Origin: Phytophthora quininea
Taxonomy: Eukaryota; Oomycota; Peronosporomycetes; Peronosporales; Peronosporaceae
Direction: 5' to 3'
Assembly (NCBI GenBank): GCA_011947345.1
Contig: JAAVTG010000147.1
Coordinates: forward strand, 1 to 20,170
DNA length: 20,170 nucleotides
How positions within the stretch are numbered: position 1 is the first letter of the stretch; each line of letters starts with the position of its first letter. Below, piece after piece: positions 9,419-19,819 of the stretch. The position numbers and the translations under genes were made by a program. The notes below the pieces were generated by a model. The model was given only the letters and a program-made list of their open reading frames with translations. It was not told the origin of the DNA and ran no database searches.

Positions 9419-12400
9419 CTACGCGTGACGCAGCAACGGAGTCGACTCCGACACGTCAATCGCGACACAGTTTTGCTTCGGTAGTCCCCAGTCTCCTCCA
9501 AACGGCGGCTTCCAAAGTTTAGCAGCAGCGAGAACAGGATGACAGGCACCGACGAGAGCAACTCCGACAGTCCAGCCAAGGCTGGCGGGATCCAAATTCC
9601 AAACGGAGCGTACAGAGCACCACAAGCCAGCGGCATCATGAGAATGTTGTACATGAACCCCACGCGAAGTTGTGCTTGATGCGCTGATTGGTCGTGCACG
9701 ACAGAGCCCTGGCATTGAGTAAATCACGTAAATCATCTTTAACCAACACAATGTCAGCAGCGTCGACGGCAACGTCAGTGCCAGCTCCAAGAGCGACGCC
9801 CACATCAGCAGCCGCTAGCGCTGGCGCATCGTTCACACCGTCCCCAATGAAAGCCACACGGCGACCCAAACTCTGCAACAAGCGGACTTTATCCACCTTT
9901 TGATGGGGTAGAGTTTCAGCCAACACAGACCCCTCCGGTATGCCCAATGCTGCCGCTACACTAAGCGCTGTGCCGCGCTGGTCGCCAGTTACGATCCAGG
10001 ATTGAATGCTTTCGCGCTTGAGCTGCTCGATAACTCGCTTAGCTTCAGAACGCAGTGAATCACGGAGACCGATAGCAGCCAATAGCTCGCCATTTACAAC
10101 CACGAACACGACAATACAGCCTTGAGCCTGGAAACGCTGGTTGACGTCGACAAATTCAGAAGGAACGCTTAGAGGACCACGCGTCTCATCCGTTCGCTGC
10201 GTAAGCCACGCAAGAGAGCCGAGACGGACGTCAGTACCGCCCACGGTGCAGTGCACGCCACAACCTGGCACTGCCTTGAAGTTTTTGGCCTCTGCGACGA
10301 CAGACCCTTGCAGCTTCCACTCAGCATGCGCTACAAGTGCTTTACCGATGGCGTGTTCGCTGTTGCTCTCAGATGCAGCCACGTATCGCCACAGTTGTTC
10401 TTGGAGGACGCCGTTGCGAGGTGTAAAATACACATTAGCCACGCCAAGTTGCGCCGTAGTGAGTGTACCTGTTTTGTCGAACACGACGACATCCACGTCT
10501 TCCAAAGCCTCAAGCGCACGACCCCCTTGAAAAGAATCCCCACTTGTGAGCCTTTCGTTGTCGAGACCATCACAGCAGTGGGGACAGCCAGGCTAATGGC
10601 GCACGGGCAGCTGATGACGAGCACCGTGATAGCAAACCGCAAAGCGAACGGGAATGGCGCCCAGCCCTGTGTGTCCACACGACCATTACTAGCGAGGGAG
10701 TACCAGACCATGAACATGCCAGCGGCTAAAATGATGATGAAGGTCGTAAAATAGGCAGCCACAGCGTCAGCGATGCTCTGGCGAACCCCACGAGAAGCTT
10801 GTGCTTCTCCAACAAGTCGCACCATACGCGCCAGCATGGACTCGTGGAGAGTATGCGTCACCCGCATTGATAGCACTCCTTGCGAGTTAATTGATCCTCC
10901 GATCACAGTTGCTCCGGGTTCCTTGGGCACTTTGCGAGCTTCACCCGTCACCATGGATTCATCAACGGAGCTGGCACCTCCAATAACAACTCCGTCTACA
11001 GGAACTCGAGAACCAGGCAAGACACGCAGCGTATCGCCACGCTGGATCAATACCACATCAATGTATATCTCCTTCGTTTGATCATCATCTTCGAGCAGTA
11101 TAGCGGTCTTGGCTTGCATGCGCAGTAACGCGTCGACGCTGTTTGAGGCGCGAGCTTTCACCAGGGTCTCAATGTAGCGGCCAACAAGGATCAACGTTAT
11201 GAGAAGTACTGTCACTTGGAAGAAAGTGGCCGCCCTGATCGGCGCGACTTCTTGTTCTTGCGGTGGTGGTGGAGGCAATCCCGTCGACGGATCCACCGCT
11301 TCTGGCGTCGGGCTGGAAAGAGCCTCCGTAACAACGGTAAACACAGAGAATGCGTACGCCGTACAGGCACTTAGAGAGATGAGGACATCCATGCTGACTC
11401 TGCCTCCGTAACGAAGTGCGAGATAGGCACTTTCATGAATCGGACGCGCCACTGCAAACAGCACGGGCGTTGCACACAGAAGTTCCACAGCATCTCGGAT
11501 GCTTAAATGATTCCCAGTGCCCCAGAGAGCAGCGTCAGCAGGGTTGTCTTCCGAAACAACCATGACCGGAAGCACAAACTCCACGAAAATGACGGGCAGC
11601 GACAACAAGCAGCTCCAGAACAGTAGCCACGTGAACCGACGCACTTCTTCTTCCCCTGCGCGTACCGATGGCGCACGTGGGCTAGACGCTTGCACAGAGA
11701 AGCCTAGCTCATGGGAAAGGTGGTTCACGATCGTACGGGCCCCCGTTAAGTCCGGGTCGTAGGAAACTAGCAGCGCCGTAGTCGAGTCTGCGGCCGGTTC
11801 GTCCACATCTTCGGTTGCAGCAACACCAGTAAAATCACGCAGTACAGCCTTGGCGCGAGGCACACTCTCAGCTTGGGATAGGTGCACTACAAAGCTCACG
11901 AGCTCCTCGCTCAGGAGCACGCTCGGCTCAAATCCCAGGGTAGCCACGGTCTGCTCAATGTGCTGTGCCGTCACAAGCAGCGGGTCGTACTGAAAGACGC
12001 CGCGACTCGTAAGCAGACTCACATTCAGGTCCACTATACCAGGTTGGTTGCCAAAGAACTTCTCGATACGAGTGCAGCAGCCACTGCACGTCATACCGCT
12101 GATGTTCAGACGCAGCGTTTCAGTTGGTCCAGAACCCTTCCTCTTCTCGCCAGAAGCCAAACTTGCTCGTTGCTGTTCCAGAGTAGCGCCACGGTCGCCG
12201 CGGAACTGCATCAGGCGCTTCAAGAAGCTTGGAGTTCGCTCGGGGAATGGCGGCGGCGGCGGCTTGGAGCAGCATCCGGAGCCGCTCAACTTCCTCTTGA
12301 GTCTGGGGGAAGAGCAACAGCCGCCAGCTCGCTTAGACGCCTTGGATGTACAACAAGAAGGCTTCTTCTCGGAGGAGCAGCAGTCCTTCACAGCTTCACC

Positions 12401-12832
12401 GCCAGGGGATCTCTCAGAGCAGCCGCCAGAAGGCTTCGGCTGCTCTTTTGGGCACAGCAGCCTGAACTCCCGTCCTTCTTCTCGGACGAGCAGCAATCCC
12501 CAGCCGCTTCTTCGCCAGCACAACAGTCGTCCTCGGCTTCCCGCGAGCAGCACGCAGCCGTCGCACAGCAATCCCCTCCTCCCCTCCTCCTCCTGGTCAG
12601 CACAGCAACTGGCCACGTCCTCCGTCGTCTTCTCCTTCGCACAGCAGCCTGAGCCACAGGCTTCTGCCGCCTCCTGGGCCTGGGGGACGTCCTCCTCGCC
12701 GCTGGAGCACGACGGCACCGTCTCGTCGCCGTCGCTCTTGCCGCCTCGTTCGGCGTCACAGCAGCCGCCACCGCCGTTCTCGTTTCCGCCGGGTGTCGCC
12801 ATCAAGCGGTCCTTGCGTCCCTTGCGACCCAT
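9419..12832 (-). CDS. Copper-transporting P1B-type ATPase with Cys-Cys-rich N-terminus
   Basis: About 1,138 residues, an ATP-driven heavy-metal (probably Cu+) exporter in a cell or internal membrane. From the start: a Cys-rich tail (about 1-210) with 12 Cys-Cys pairs; an HMA domain with GMTCSGC (about 240); a second HMA-like fold lacking CxxC; two helices; two more around MDVLISLSACTAYAF; the actuator TGE in SMVTGEARK; CPC in VISCPCA (helix 6); phosphorylation site DKTGTLT; SEHA at the usual SEHP site; GDGVNDAPALAAADVG; helix 7 with YNILMMP and helix 8 with LSELLSS, both P1B-1 (Cu+) signatures. The frame shifts five times: extra C at 12573-12576 or 12581-12584, then missing bases at 12446-12449, 10522-10526, 9658-9661 and 9514-9516. 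Allowing for these, the length is an exact multiple of three. ATG 12832 is the first in-frame ATG; a second ATG at about 12802 is possible. Confidence 0.92.
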
Positions 12833-13056
12833 CAAGCTGGTACTTCTTCCTTGCGGTGCAATTGGAGACTGGTCTTCTCCTCCGAGAGCGGTATCCTGCG
12901 GTTACGAGTCAGGCGCAACGTTGAGGGCCAGACTTCTATTGAAGAGTTAAGGTGAAGTTACCTTCAAGGCAAAGAGGGCATTCCAGTTGTGTGAGCATGT
13001 TCCACAGCACATGTAGCTACTGCATTGTAGATGGCGGCCAAGACACCTTTCTCTCC

Positions 13057-13178
13057 ATGACGATTCCGACCATGGAGGCCGTGGGCGGAGGAAAGGTATC
13101 GTCCACAGGAGCTCTGGTGCTGAGTTCAGTTGGCGATAGCGAGACTGCACCCACAGCGGAACTGAATCGCGTTCTGAG
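13057..13178 (+). CDS. Possible first exon of a host gene interrupted by the Helitron
   Basis: An ATG at 13057 opens about 40 codons (starting MTIPTMEAVGGGKV) ending at a consensus GTAAGT donor at 13179. It lies head-to-head with the copper ATPase, 225 bp apart. It could be the 5' end of the gene whose exon appears at 19864. However, the exon would end in phase 2, which does not fit the frame of that downstream exon without another base error. No domain is recognisable and it may not be real. Confidence 0.25.
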
Positions 13179-13345
13179 GTAAGTCAGGTAACGACATGCC
13201 TCGCAAGGTTTCCTTCGCGGTGGGCTGCTCAAAGTGCTCACGGAGCAACTTGCCTTTAACTTCAACTGTGGAATTCGTAGTTCGAAGAACTATGCTTTAT
13301 TCGATCTGCCGCAGTACAGTTGTCCCCACGGTACTCTCTCCGAAA

Positions 13346-13357
13346 AATACCGGTATT
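13346..13357. repeat. 12-bp perfect palindrome
   Basis: AATACCGGTATT is fully self-complementary. It lies in the probable 5' part of the Helitron or just outside it. Its role is unknown. Confidence 0.4.
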
Positions 13358-13374
13358 GACAGACCAAGTCAAAC

Positions 13375-13416
13375 TTGATTGGTTGATAATATAATTATCG
13401 CTTTTTGATTGGTTGG
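13375..13416. repeat. Paired TTGATTGGTTG repeats flanking an AT-rich palindrome
   Basis: TTGATTGGTTG occurs at 13375-13385 and again at 13405-13415. Between them, GATAAT-ATA-ATTATC forms a 6-bp inverted repeat (13385-13399). Each direct repeat contains ATTGG, the reverse of a CCAAT box. This could be promoter sequence of the element or protein-binding sites near a Helitron end. Confidence 0.45.
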
Positions 13417-13417
13417 A

Positions 13418-13436
13418 AATGCCCAGGGTGGGCATT
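13418..13436. repeat. Perfect 8-bp stem hairpin with GGG loop
   Basis: AATGCCCA and TGGGCATT pair around a three-base loop. Helitrons carry a short hairpin near the 3' end, but this one lies about 490 bp upstream of the transposase start, and no CTRR follows at the expected distance on the plus strand. Confidence 0.5.
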
Positions 13437-13566
13437 GAGAAGTGTTCGATGGTACTTCGGTTTTGGACCAGCCGTTTCGTGTGCACCACACTGATGAGTT
13501 ACCTAAGACGTTTCACGTCGGAATTGCCGACCTCGGAGGAAGTAGTAAACGCAGTGAACCCGGCGT

Positions 13567-13597
13567 GTCCTTTTTCCCTTGTAAAAGGTAAAAGGAC
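13567..13597. repeat. Inverted repeat GTCCTTTT / AAAAGGAC
   Basis: Eight-base arms at 13567-13574 and 13590-13597 are separated by 15 bases. The structure lies in the leader region of the Helitron gene. It is not followed by a T tract, and no function is assigned. Confidence 0.4.
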
Positions 13598-13660
13598 TTC
13601 AATTTCAACAAAGAATGACAACCCCGACGGTAGTCAACGACGTCCAGTCGTTGATTCGCT

Positions 13661-13863
13661 GCGCCGCGAGCACCTCCCAGCTAGGTGGTCAAGCATCCTC
13701 GGCGATCCGAACCAGGTACGGCAGCAGCATTGGAGCATGGTGGTGTCATTCGCAGCGTAGCAGTGGGCTAATGTGAGTCGTTTCATGCAGGTGGCGCAGC
13801 GAGCACCTCCCAGCTAGGGGCCAAGCATCCTCGGCGATCCGAACCAGGTATGGCAGCAGCATT
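13661..13863. repeat. Imperfect direct repeat pair, about 70 bp, period about 132 bp
   Basis: Copies at 13661-13731 and 13793-13863 share GAGCACCTCCCAGCTAGG, then AAGCATCCTCGGCGATCC, then GAACCAGGTAYGGCAGCAGC. They differ by a few substitutions and one net base. Each copy contains a CAG/GTAYGG splice-donor-like site at the same place. The second copy ends about 60 bp before the Helitron protein ATG. Confidence 0.85.
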
Positions 13864-13923
13864 TGACTGCAGTGGGGATGCGTTTGTTAAGCTAACGTTG
13901 GGGATGATGAATGGCGTGTAGTA

Positions 13924-16900
13924 ATGGCGTCACCTGCGACGCAGGAAAACGATGAAGACGACTTGCTTGCACACTTGGATCTTGCACACCAGAGGGAGAA
14001 AGCCGCTGCTAAGAGGCAGTTATCGAGGGCTCGTAAAAGGCAACGAACAAGTTATACAGCTGAATGCTCTGACCGTATTCCTGTCAAGTACTTTGCGCCG
14101 ATCACTGAGGAGGAGAGAATTCATTGCATGGATTTACTTCGCAGTGCTCTGAGTGCCGAAGGCTTAGATGAGGCCGTGTGTGCTGTTTGTGACCGCGTAG
14201 TGCTAATCAGAGACATGGAACGAAAGGATGGATCCGACTGGAGATACATGGAAGTATTACGTAAAATTTTGGGGGTAGCTGGTAGTGATATTCCGCAGCT
14301 ACTTTTGGAGCAATACGAAGCCCCGCCTTTGATTCCCAGCCTGGAAAATGTACTGGTTTCACCTCGTGGTATCCAGTGCTATTTGAATGACAGTGGCCAC
14401 CCATGCTCATGGGTGAATGTGTGTAAAGAGTGCGAAGCTTTTATCCGTCGGCGAAAACTGCCGAAGTTTGCTATTGCTAATGGCTTTTTCGTGGGAACTT
14501 TGCCTGATCACTTGAAGGGGCTAACGATTCCTGAGCGGATGATGACCCAACTAAGCTCCACTGCAGCTACGACACGGGTGATGCGTGGTGGGCGCCATAG
14601 ATGTATCCGTTCCCACTGCCTAGCGTTCGATTGCACCCCAGGGCCACCTGTTTCTCGGTTGCCACGGTCGCTTGCAGACGTCACGTCGTATCGAGTAGTC
14701 ATGGTCGGTGATTTCACAGAAGGACAGATTCGCAAAGTTCGGAAGATGCATCAAATTCGGAATGGTGTTGTACGTGACGTAATGAGCTTTTACAAAACGC
14801 ACAACATTTTGTATGAAGATGTTATGTGGAATGACGACTTTGTAGATATTGATTGTTCGGATGAGTCAATTGAAGGCCACTTTGTGGAGCATGTAGATGA
14901 TAATGAGGGAGAGCTGGATGATACTATGGACACTGAACAACAAAACATCCGAGGTCATTCGGATGCATGGCGGGTGATTTGCGAAAATGACGAAGAAAGT
15001 GTAATTGAGCGTCGCGTCGGACTGACGGAGGCTAATCCATCTCCTCCACTCACACAGGACCACCCTGCTGTTGTGGAAGTAGAAGGGTCCCCAGACGCGG
15101 AACGAGTGTTGCTGGTACGTCGTTCCGATCATATTTCTAATGATATCTCTGGAGACCTTTTCGCTAGACTATTCCCTCACTTATTCCCGTTTGGAAGAGG
15201 CCATCCTGGTGAGATTCGACGCATTCCTGTATCGGCCAAAGCATGCCTAAAGTATTATATCGAACTAAGTGGACGGCAGTTTGCCGAGGACGAGCTATTT
15301 ACACTAGTGGCTTTTGATCGAATCTCAGTGCGAAACATGTTTATTCACAACGCCGTCCGGTGCAAACGTTTTCCACGAATATTTGAAGGATATGAGACTA
15401 TTGGCATCGAGCAACTTGGTAATGCTCTGCTCACGAACGAAAGATGGCGCCAAGGGTGTTTGCCAAGAGCTGCAACAAGCCATCCGACTGAAAATGGCTT
15501 CTTGAAGACTGTCGAGATCGCCACGCGATCAATTTGGGGTAGCAATGCTGAGCGATCGCAGTGCAGACGAAAGGCATTTGCATGCCAGGCGCGCTTCGGC
15601 CAACCAGCGCTGTTTGTCACGCTGACGCCTAACTCAGACAACTCATTTGCTATGGCTCAATACACTGGGATTTCATCAGTTGGAACGCTTTTTGATATAC
15701 TGGACGCTCGTATGCCAACCAAGGCAGAGCTTCGAGAGGCCAGTCTAGGGAATGATTGCGCTTCTACGAGGTTATTCATGAGGCACGTGGATGCATTTAT
15801 TAGGATTGTGTTGGGAATTGACCCTACGACTGGCAGGCCGACGGGACATCGAGGATTATTTGGTAATGTGGAGACATACTTTGGTATGATAGAGACGCAA
15901 GGCCGAGGATCCCTTCACATTCACTTTCTGATCTGGCTGAAGGTGTCCATCGAATTCAGCAGCAGTTGACAAAATTTTGCAAAGTGCGGAAGCCGACAAC
16001 TTTCGTGAATCTGTTGCAGCATACACAGATAGTATTGTTAGCAATGAACTTCCTGTCGACTTGGCAAAACACTGTTGCTCAACGTGCGGTGCTTCCTTTG
16101 CTGACTTGATTGCACTTTCAATACCAGAGATGGCGCACAGAGATCCCCAGGCTGGAATATATTCTGCAAAGCGAAAACAGACGATCAAAGAACCAGAGCT
16201 TTTGCAGTGCAGCATCTGCAAAAGCAAATTTAGCTCACAACATGCTTTGCGTAGCGCTCTACTTCAAAGTCGTCCGATGCACTGGCCTCCATGGCAACGC
16301 CCACTCTCAACAGACGAAATTGTGAAGCAAGCAAAAAATGAATTGGTGTGCCGAAACACAGGGCGAGAAGCATTTGACGTCATTGAAGAGCGCGAAAAAT
16401 TGCTGGATAGCTTGAGCACTGAGAATGATCTGAAAAATGAAAGTGGACTGAGTCCTGCTGAAGCTGCCTACTTCCTCGAGCAAGCCAATGATCTGCGAAT
16501 GGGGTGGTGCAAAAGCGACGACGATCCCTTCCAGAATGACTATCTGACTCGGTTAGTGGAGATGCTGCCTCCGCTGGTATCCGATTCCCGGATGGCGAAA
16601 GAATCGATAGATTACATGGTTTCTGTGCTGGTTTATTACTGAATCAACACTGGTGGGGTCATGCGAACAGCTGCTTTAAGCGATCTAAAGCAACAGGCAG
16701 TGCAAACCTGTGTCGATACTTGTTTCCAAGACAAAGAGTGGATCGCACACGATTCGGTTCGTCAGGCGTTGAGATGAAGAGATCACCAGGGCACGAATTC
16801 ATCAATGGCTTCAATTATACAATCATGGCAACTTTTAAGTGCAACCATGATATTCAAGTACTGCTAGGAGGGCGTGAGGCAACTGACCGAATCTACTACT

Positions 16901-19819
16901 GCTGCAAATATGTAACGAAGTATCAGAATCACTTGGACTCCATCGTTCCTGTTGCCTTATCTGCACTTTCGAGACGGAAGAAGAAAGAAATGGAAGAAAT
17001 TCCTGCGGTCCCGGATGCGCAAGATCGATTAGCAGCATCTCGCAAACGAGTAGCATCGATGGTGTATGCTCTGACTAACCGCCAAGAGGTGGCTGGCCCG
17101 CTGGCTGCGCTGTACCTGTATCGTGAATCATGCTGTTACTCGAGCACTGAGTTTGCAGTATTACCACTTGGGGATGTCGTTCGACAGCTGTGTGAGCTAG
17201 ACGAGTACACTTGCTCGGTTGTCAATGAAAGAAACTCAGAAAACACGGCATCTTTCCGGGCGGTGTCATTTCTTGATGATTACATTTATCGGCCAGATAC
17301 CTTGATGGAGATTAATTTGTACGAGTTTGTAATGCGCTATTATCGCCAAAAGGGGCCATGTACACCTCGCGCGAAGCTAGGATTCTTAAGTCAGCATCCA
17401 CTCCATCGAAGCCACCGCCTTGCCTGCCGCTACGAGGAGGTCGTACCTATTGTACAAGGCTTTCGGTTGCCATACGTTGACGACAAGTCATCATCAGAGA
17501 TCAGAAGCAAGCACGCTGTATTATCTTTGGTGTTGTTCAAACCTTTCCGATCTCTAGAAGACCTCATTGGCGTTATGGAAAACTCAGATGAGTTATGGTT
17601 GAATGCTTTTAGTGTGTGGAAAAAACTCGCAGTGAATTGTTAAAACAATTATGAAGAATATGAACGACTATCAGCAAGCTAGTATGCAGAATAACGAATC
17701 CAGGGCTTCCGTGGCTGACAAAGACGAAACTGCAAGTGATAACGAGGGGGACGATGAGCTGTTTGGCAAAGACGACGGCTTTGACGCGAACGATGTTTGC
17801 TTGAACACCGACGAAAGCTTTCCTGATCTTTGGGAACTTGATGAAGCGAAGATTGTTGAAGCGAAGTCTTTAAACCCGTCCATCTGTCCGACGTCTGCTG
17901 TTCCTGATGGCCGAATAGCTCACATTCTAGATGCATTTTCACAATTTGACATGCTTCGAGGTGCTACGGCTGAAACCACCACCAGGTCAAGAGCTAGTAC
18001 GTCGGTGGAAGGTATTCCGCCGCTTGATTATATGCGCGAATGGATAAAAGACGCTGATACAGACAATGCCATTGTTGCCCCCACTCAAGCAGCGAAAACT
18101 GAGCAAGATACTACGGTGATTGAACTGCTTAACGAAGCATTACGTGAGCCAAATATGAACTGGACGCCTCCAGCGATGGATAATTCCGGGCCGCCAACTA
18201 CGATGAAGCAGTGCGCTAGCATTACTGACATTTCAAAGGCGTTTACGTTGAATGAAAGGCAGCACTACGCTGTCAAAAAATTGGAATGGCACTGCTGACT
18301 AGATGGAAAAATGCTGAGGCGTCATTTTACCTGAACAAAGAGGCAGAAAAGGCTACAAGCCGACCAGCTGCAAATGTTTCTAGGAGGCGAGGGTGGCACA
18401 GGCAAAGTCGTGTGATTGGCGCCATTGAGGCTTTGTGCACAAGTTGGGGGAGGACCAGCAGCATTGTAAAGACCGCAATGACCGGGAAAGCGGCAACAGT
18501 CATCGGCGAACGCTAGCTAGCGTTTTGTTGCAGCTTCAGCGGGGAAGTCAATTGAGACCGTAATGAATCTGGATGTGATCGTTGTCGATGAAGTCTCAAT
18601 GATGAAAAAGTCCCAGCTCACACAGCTAGACACAGTGCTTCGGAATGCAAAAGAATACCTAGTGTTGCGTTTGGAGGAATTCACGTAGTGCTAGTTGGAG
18701 ATTTTTGCAGCTGCCTCCAGTAGGCGGGGACCCAATTTATCGTGACCCTGGACAGAAACCAAAGTGCACCGCTAATGAAATTGCAGGCTATGAGCTTTGG
18801 CGTGGGTTTCAAGACGTGATAGTGTTGGAGGAGTCAGTTCGATTTCGACTCGATCCAGAGTGGGGTAATGGCTGCCATAATGCTCGACGTGGCGTTTGGA
18901 GTCCTGAGTTTGTATCCATTATTAATTCCCGTGTCATTTCGCGAGAAGATTCGCAAGAGAATTGGATTTCAGATGATCAGGTGACGAAATTTGTGACCCC
19001 GACAACTCCACAAGGTTGGCTATTAACAATTTGTTCACAGCGTCCGTAGCTAAAGCTTTGCCTAGTGCTGAGTACCCTGTCCGGGTGGTGGCCAATTTCA
19101 AAGGCAAATTGGCTGCACTAAGCCTTGCAGAAGTGAAAATGGTGATGCGTCTCCCCGATTCAAAGTTTGGCCGAATGCCGCCGTATTTAGACTTGATTGT
19201 GGGCATGCCAGTTCAAGTGACGCAAAACATCAGACCGCAGAAAATGGTTGCCAATGGAACACTGGGTGTATTGGAATCTATTATTTATGAGCCCGATACA
19301 ACCTTTCGACTCGTGCACGATAGTGTAGCGAACATGGTGGTTAAAATCCCAAATGTTCCACCACCAGCAGTGCTAGTTCGCATTAAGCGGGGAGATTTGG
19401 CTGCACCAATGCAAGGGTCCAATGATTCTGAGTTGTTTCCGTTTTTCTTTGACTCCCAAGCGTATAGTCAATGCCACATTTCACTCGCGGGAAACTCAAA
19501 TGGGTTTCCTCGTGAACTTACTGTTCGCATCCAGCAGTTTCCCCTTGTGTGTGCAGTCTCGTCGACCGTATACAAGGTCCAAGGCGAAACGCTGGACCGA
19601 ATGGTTGTTACGGAGTGGAAGTCCTCGAATGCTATATCAAACAAGCGCCAGCAGCCGTATCTACTTGTCTCTAGAGTTACATCACGGTCTGCATTCGTGA
19701 CGCTTTGTCCGATTACTCGTGAAATCATACAGTGGGCTCGCCCACCGACAGATGCTCTTGATGAAGAAGATCGACTTCTAGCTTTGAGCAATCGTACTAT
19801 CCAGAAACTGATGAACTAA
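13924..19819 (+). CDS. Helitron Rep/helicase (RepHel) transposase
   Basis: About 1,968 residues. An acidic, then basic N-terminus precedes a zinc-ribbon-like region (CAVCDRVV, later CKECEAFIRRRKLPKFAIAN with a FVGTLPDHLKGLT segment typical of Helitron N-terminal domains). The Rep part has FVTLTPN (about 565), the HUH motif in GRGSLHIHFLIW (about 665), and the paired tyrosines of IYYCCKYVTKY (about 995). The PIF1-like helicase has Walker A GGEGGTGKS (about 1490), Walker B VIVVDEVSMM, GDF-QLPPVGG, and the motif VI region STVYKVQGETLD (about 1885). The protein would nick and transfer one DNA strand and unwind the element. The frame is uninterrupted for the first 2 kb; then 13 single-base shifts follow (12 missing, 1 extra, at 18351). 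With these counted, the length is an exact multiple of three. No substitution stop remains. ATG 13924 is the first in this frame; an upstream spliced leader is possible. Confidence 0.9.

Larger units (their letters stand above)
12833..13923. other. Gene-poor region between copper ATPase and Helitron protein
   Basis: About 1.1 kb without a confident gene. It holds a possible plus-strand first exon (13057-13178), a short minus-strand open stretch around 13150-13303 (about 50 codons, including REHFEQPTAKETL), an AT-rich stretch with repeated GATTGG boxes, palindromes, and a pair of direct repeats just before the Helitron protein start. The left part should carry the ATPase promoter; the right part is probably the 5' part of the Helitron. 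The junction is not visible. Confidence 0.5.

Noticed and set aside
11882..12950. Long plus-strand open frames (256 and 300 codons)
   Set aside because: They are antisense to the Cys-rich tail and HMA domain of the copper ATPase; their Ser/Gln/Pro-rich translations mirror the GC-rich repeats.
13418..13436. Hairpin as the 3' end of a reversed Helitron
   Set aside because: The coding protein runs plus-strand away from it, and no CTRR lies at the proper distance on either side.
13419..13715. Upstream protein-coding exon of the Helitron from ATG 13419 to CAG/GTACGG
   Set aside because: Open for 99 codons, but splicing to the acceptor at 13790 meets a stop after eight codons, and no Helitron-type motif is present; left as possible leader sequence.
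15976..18298. Separate genes for 15977-16642, 16720-17643 and 17651-18298
   Set aside because: They continue one Helitron protein; each junction is explained by a missing base in a homopolymer, and the domain order is that of RepHel.
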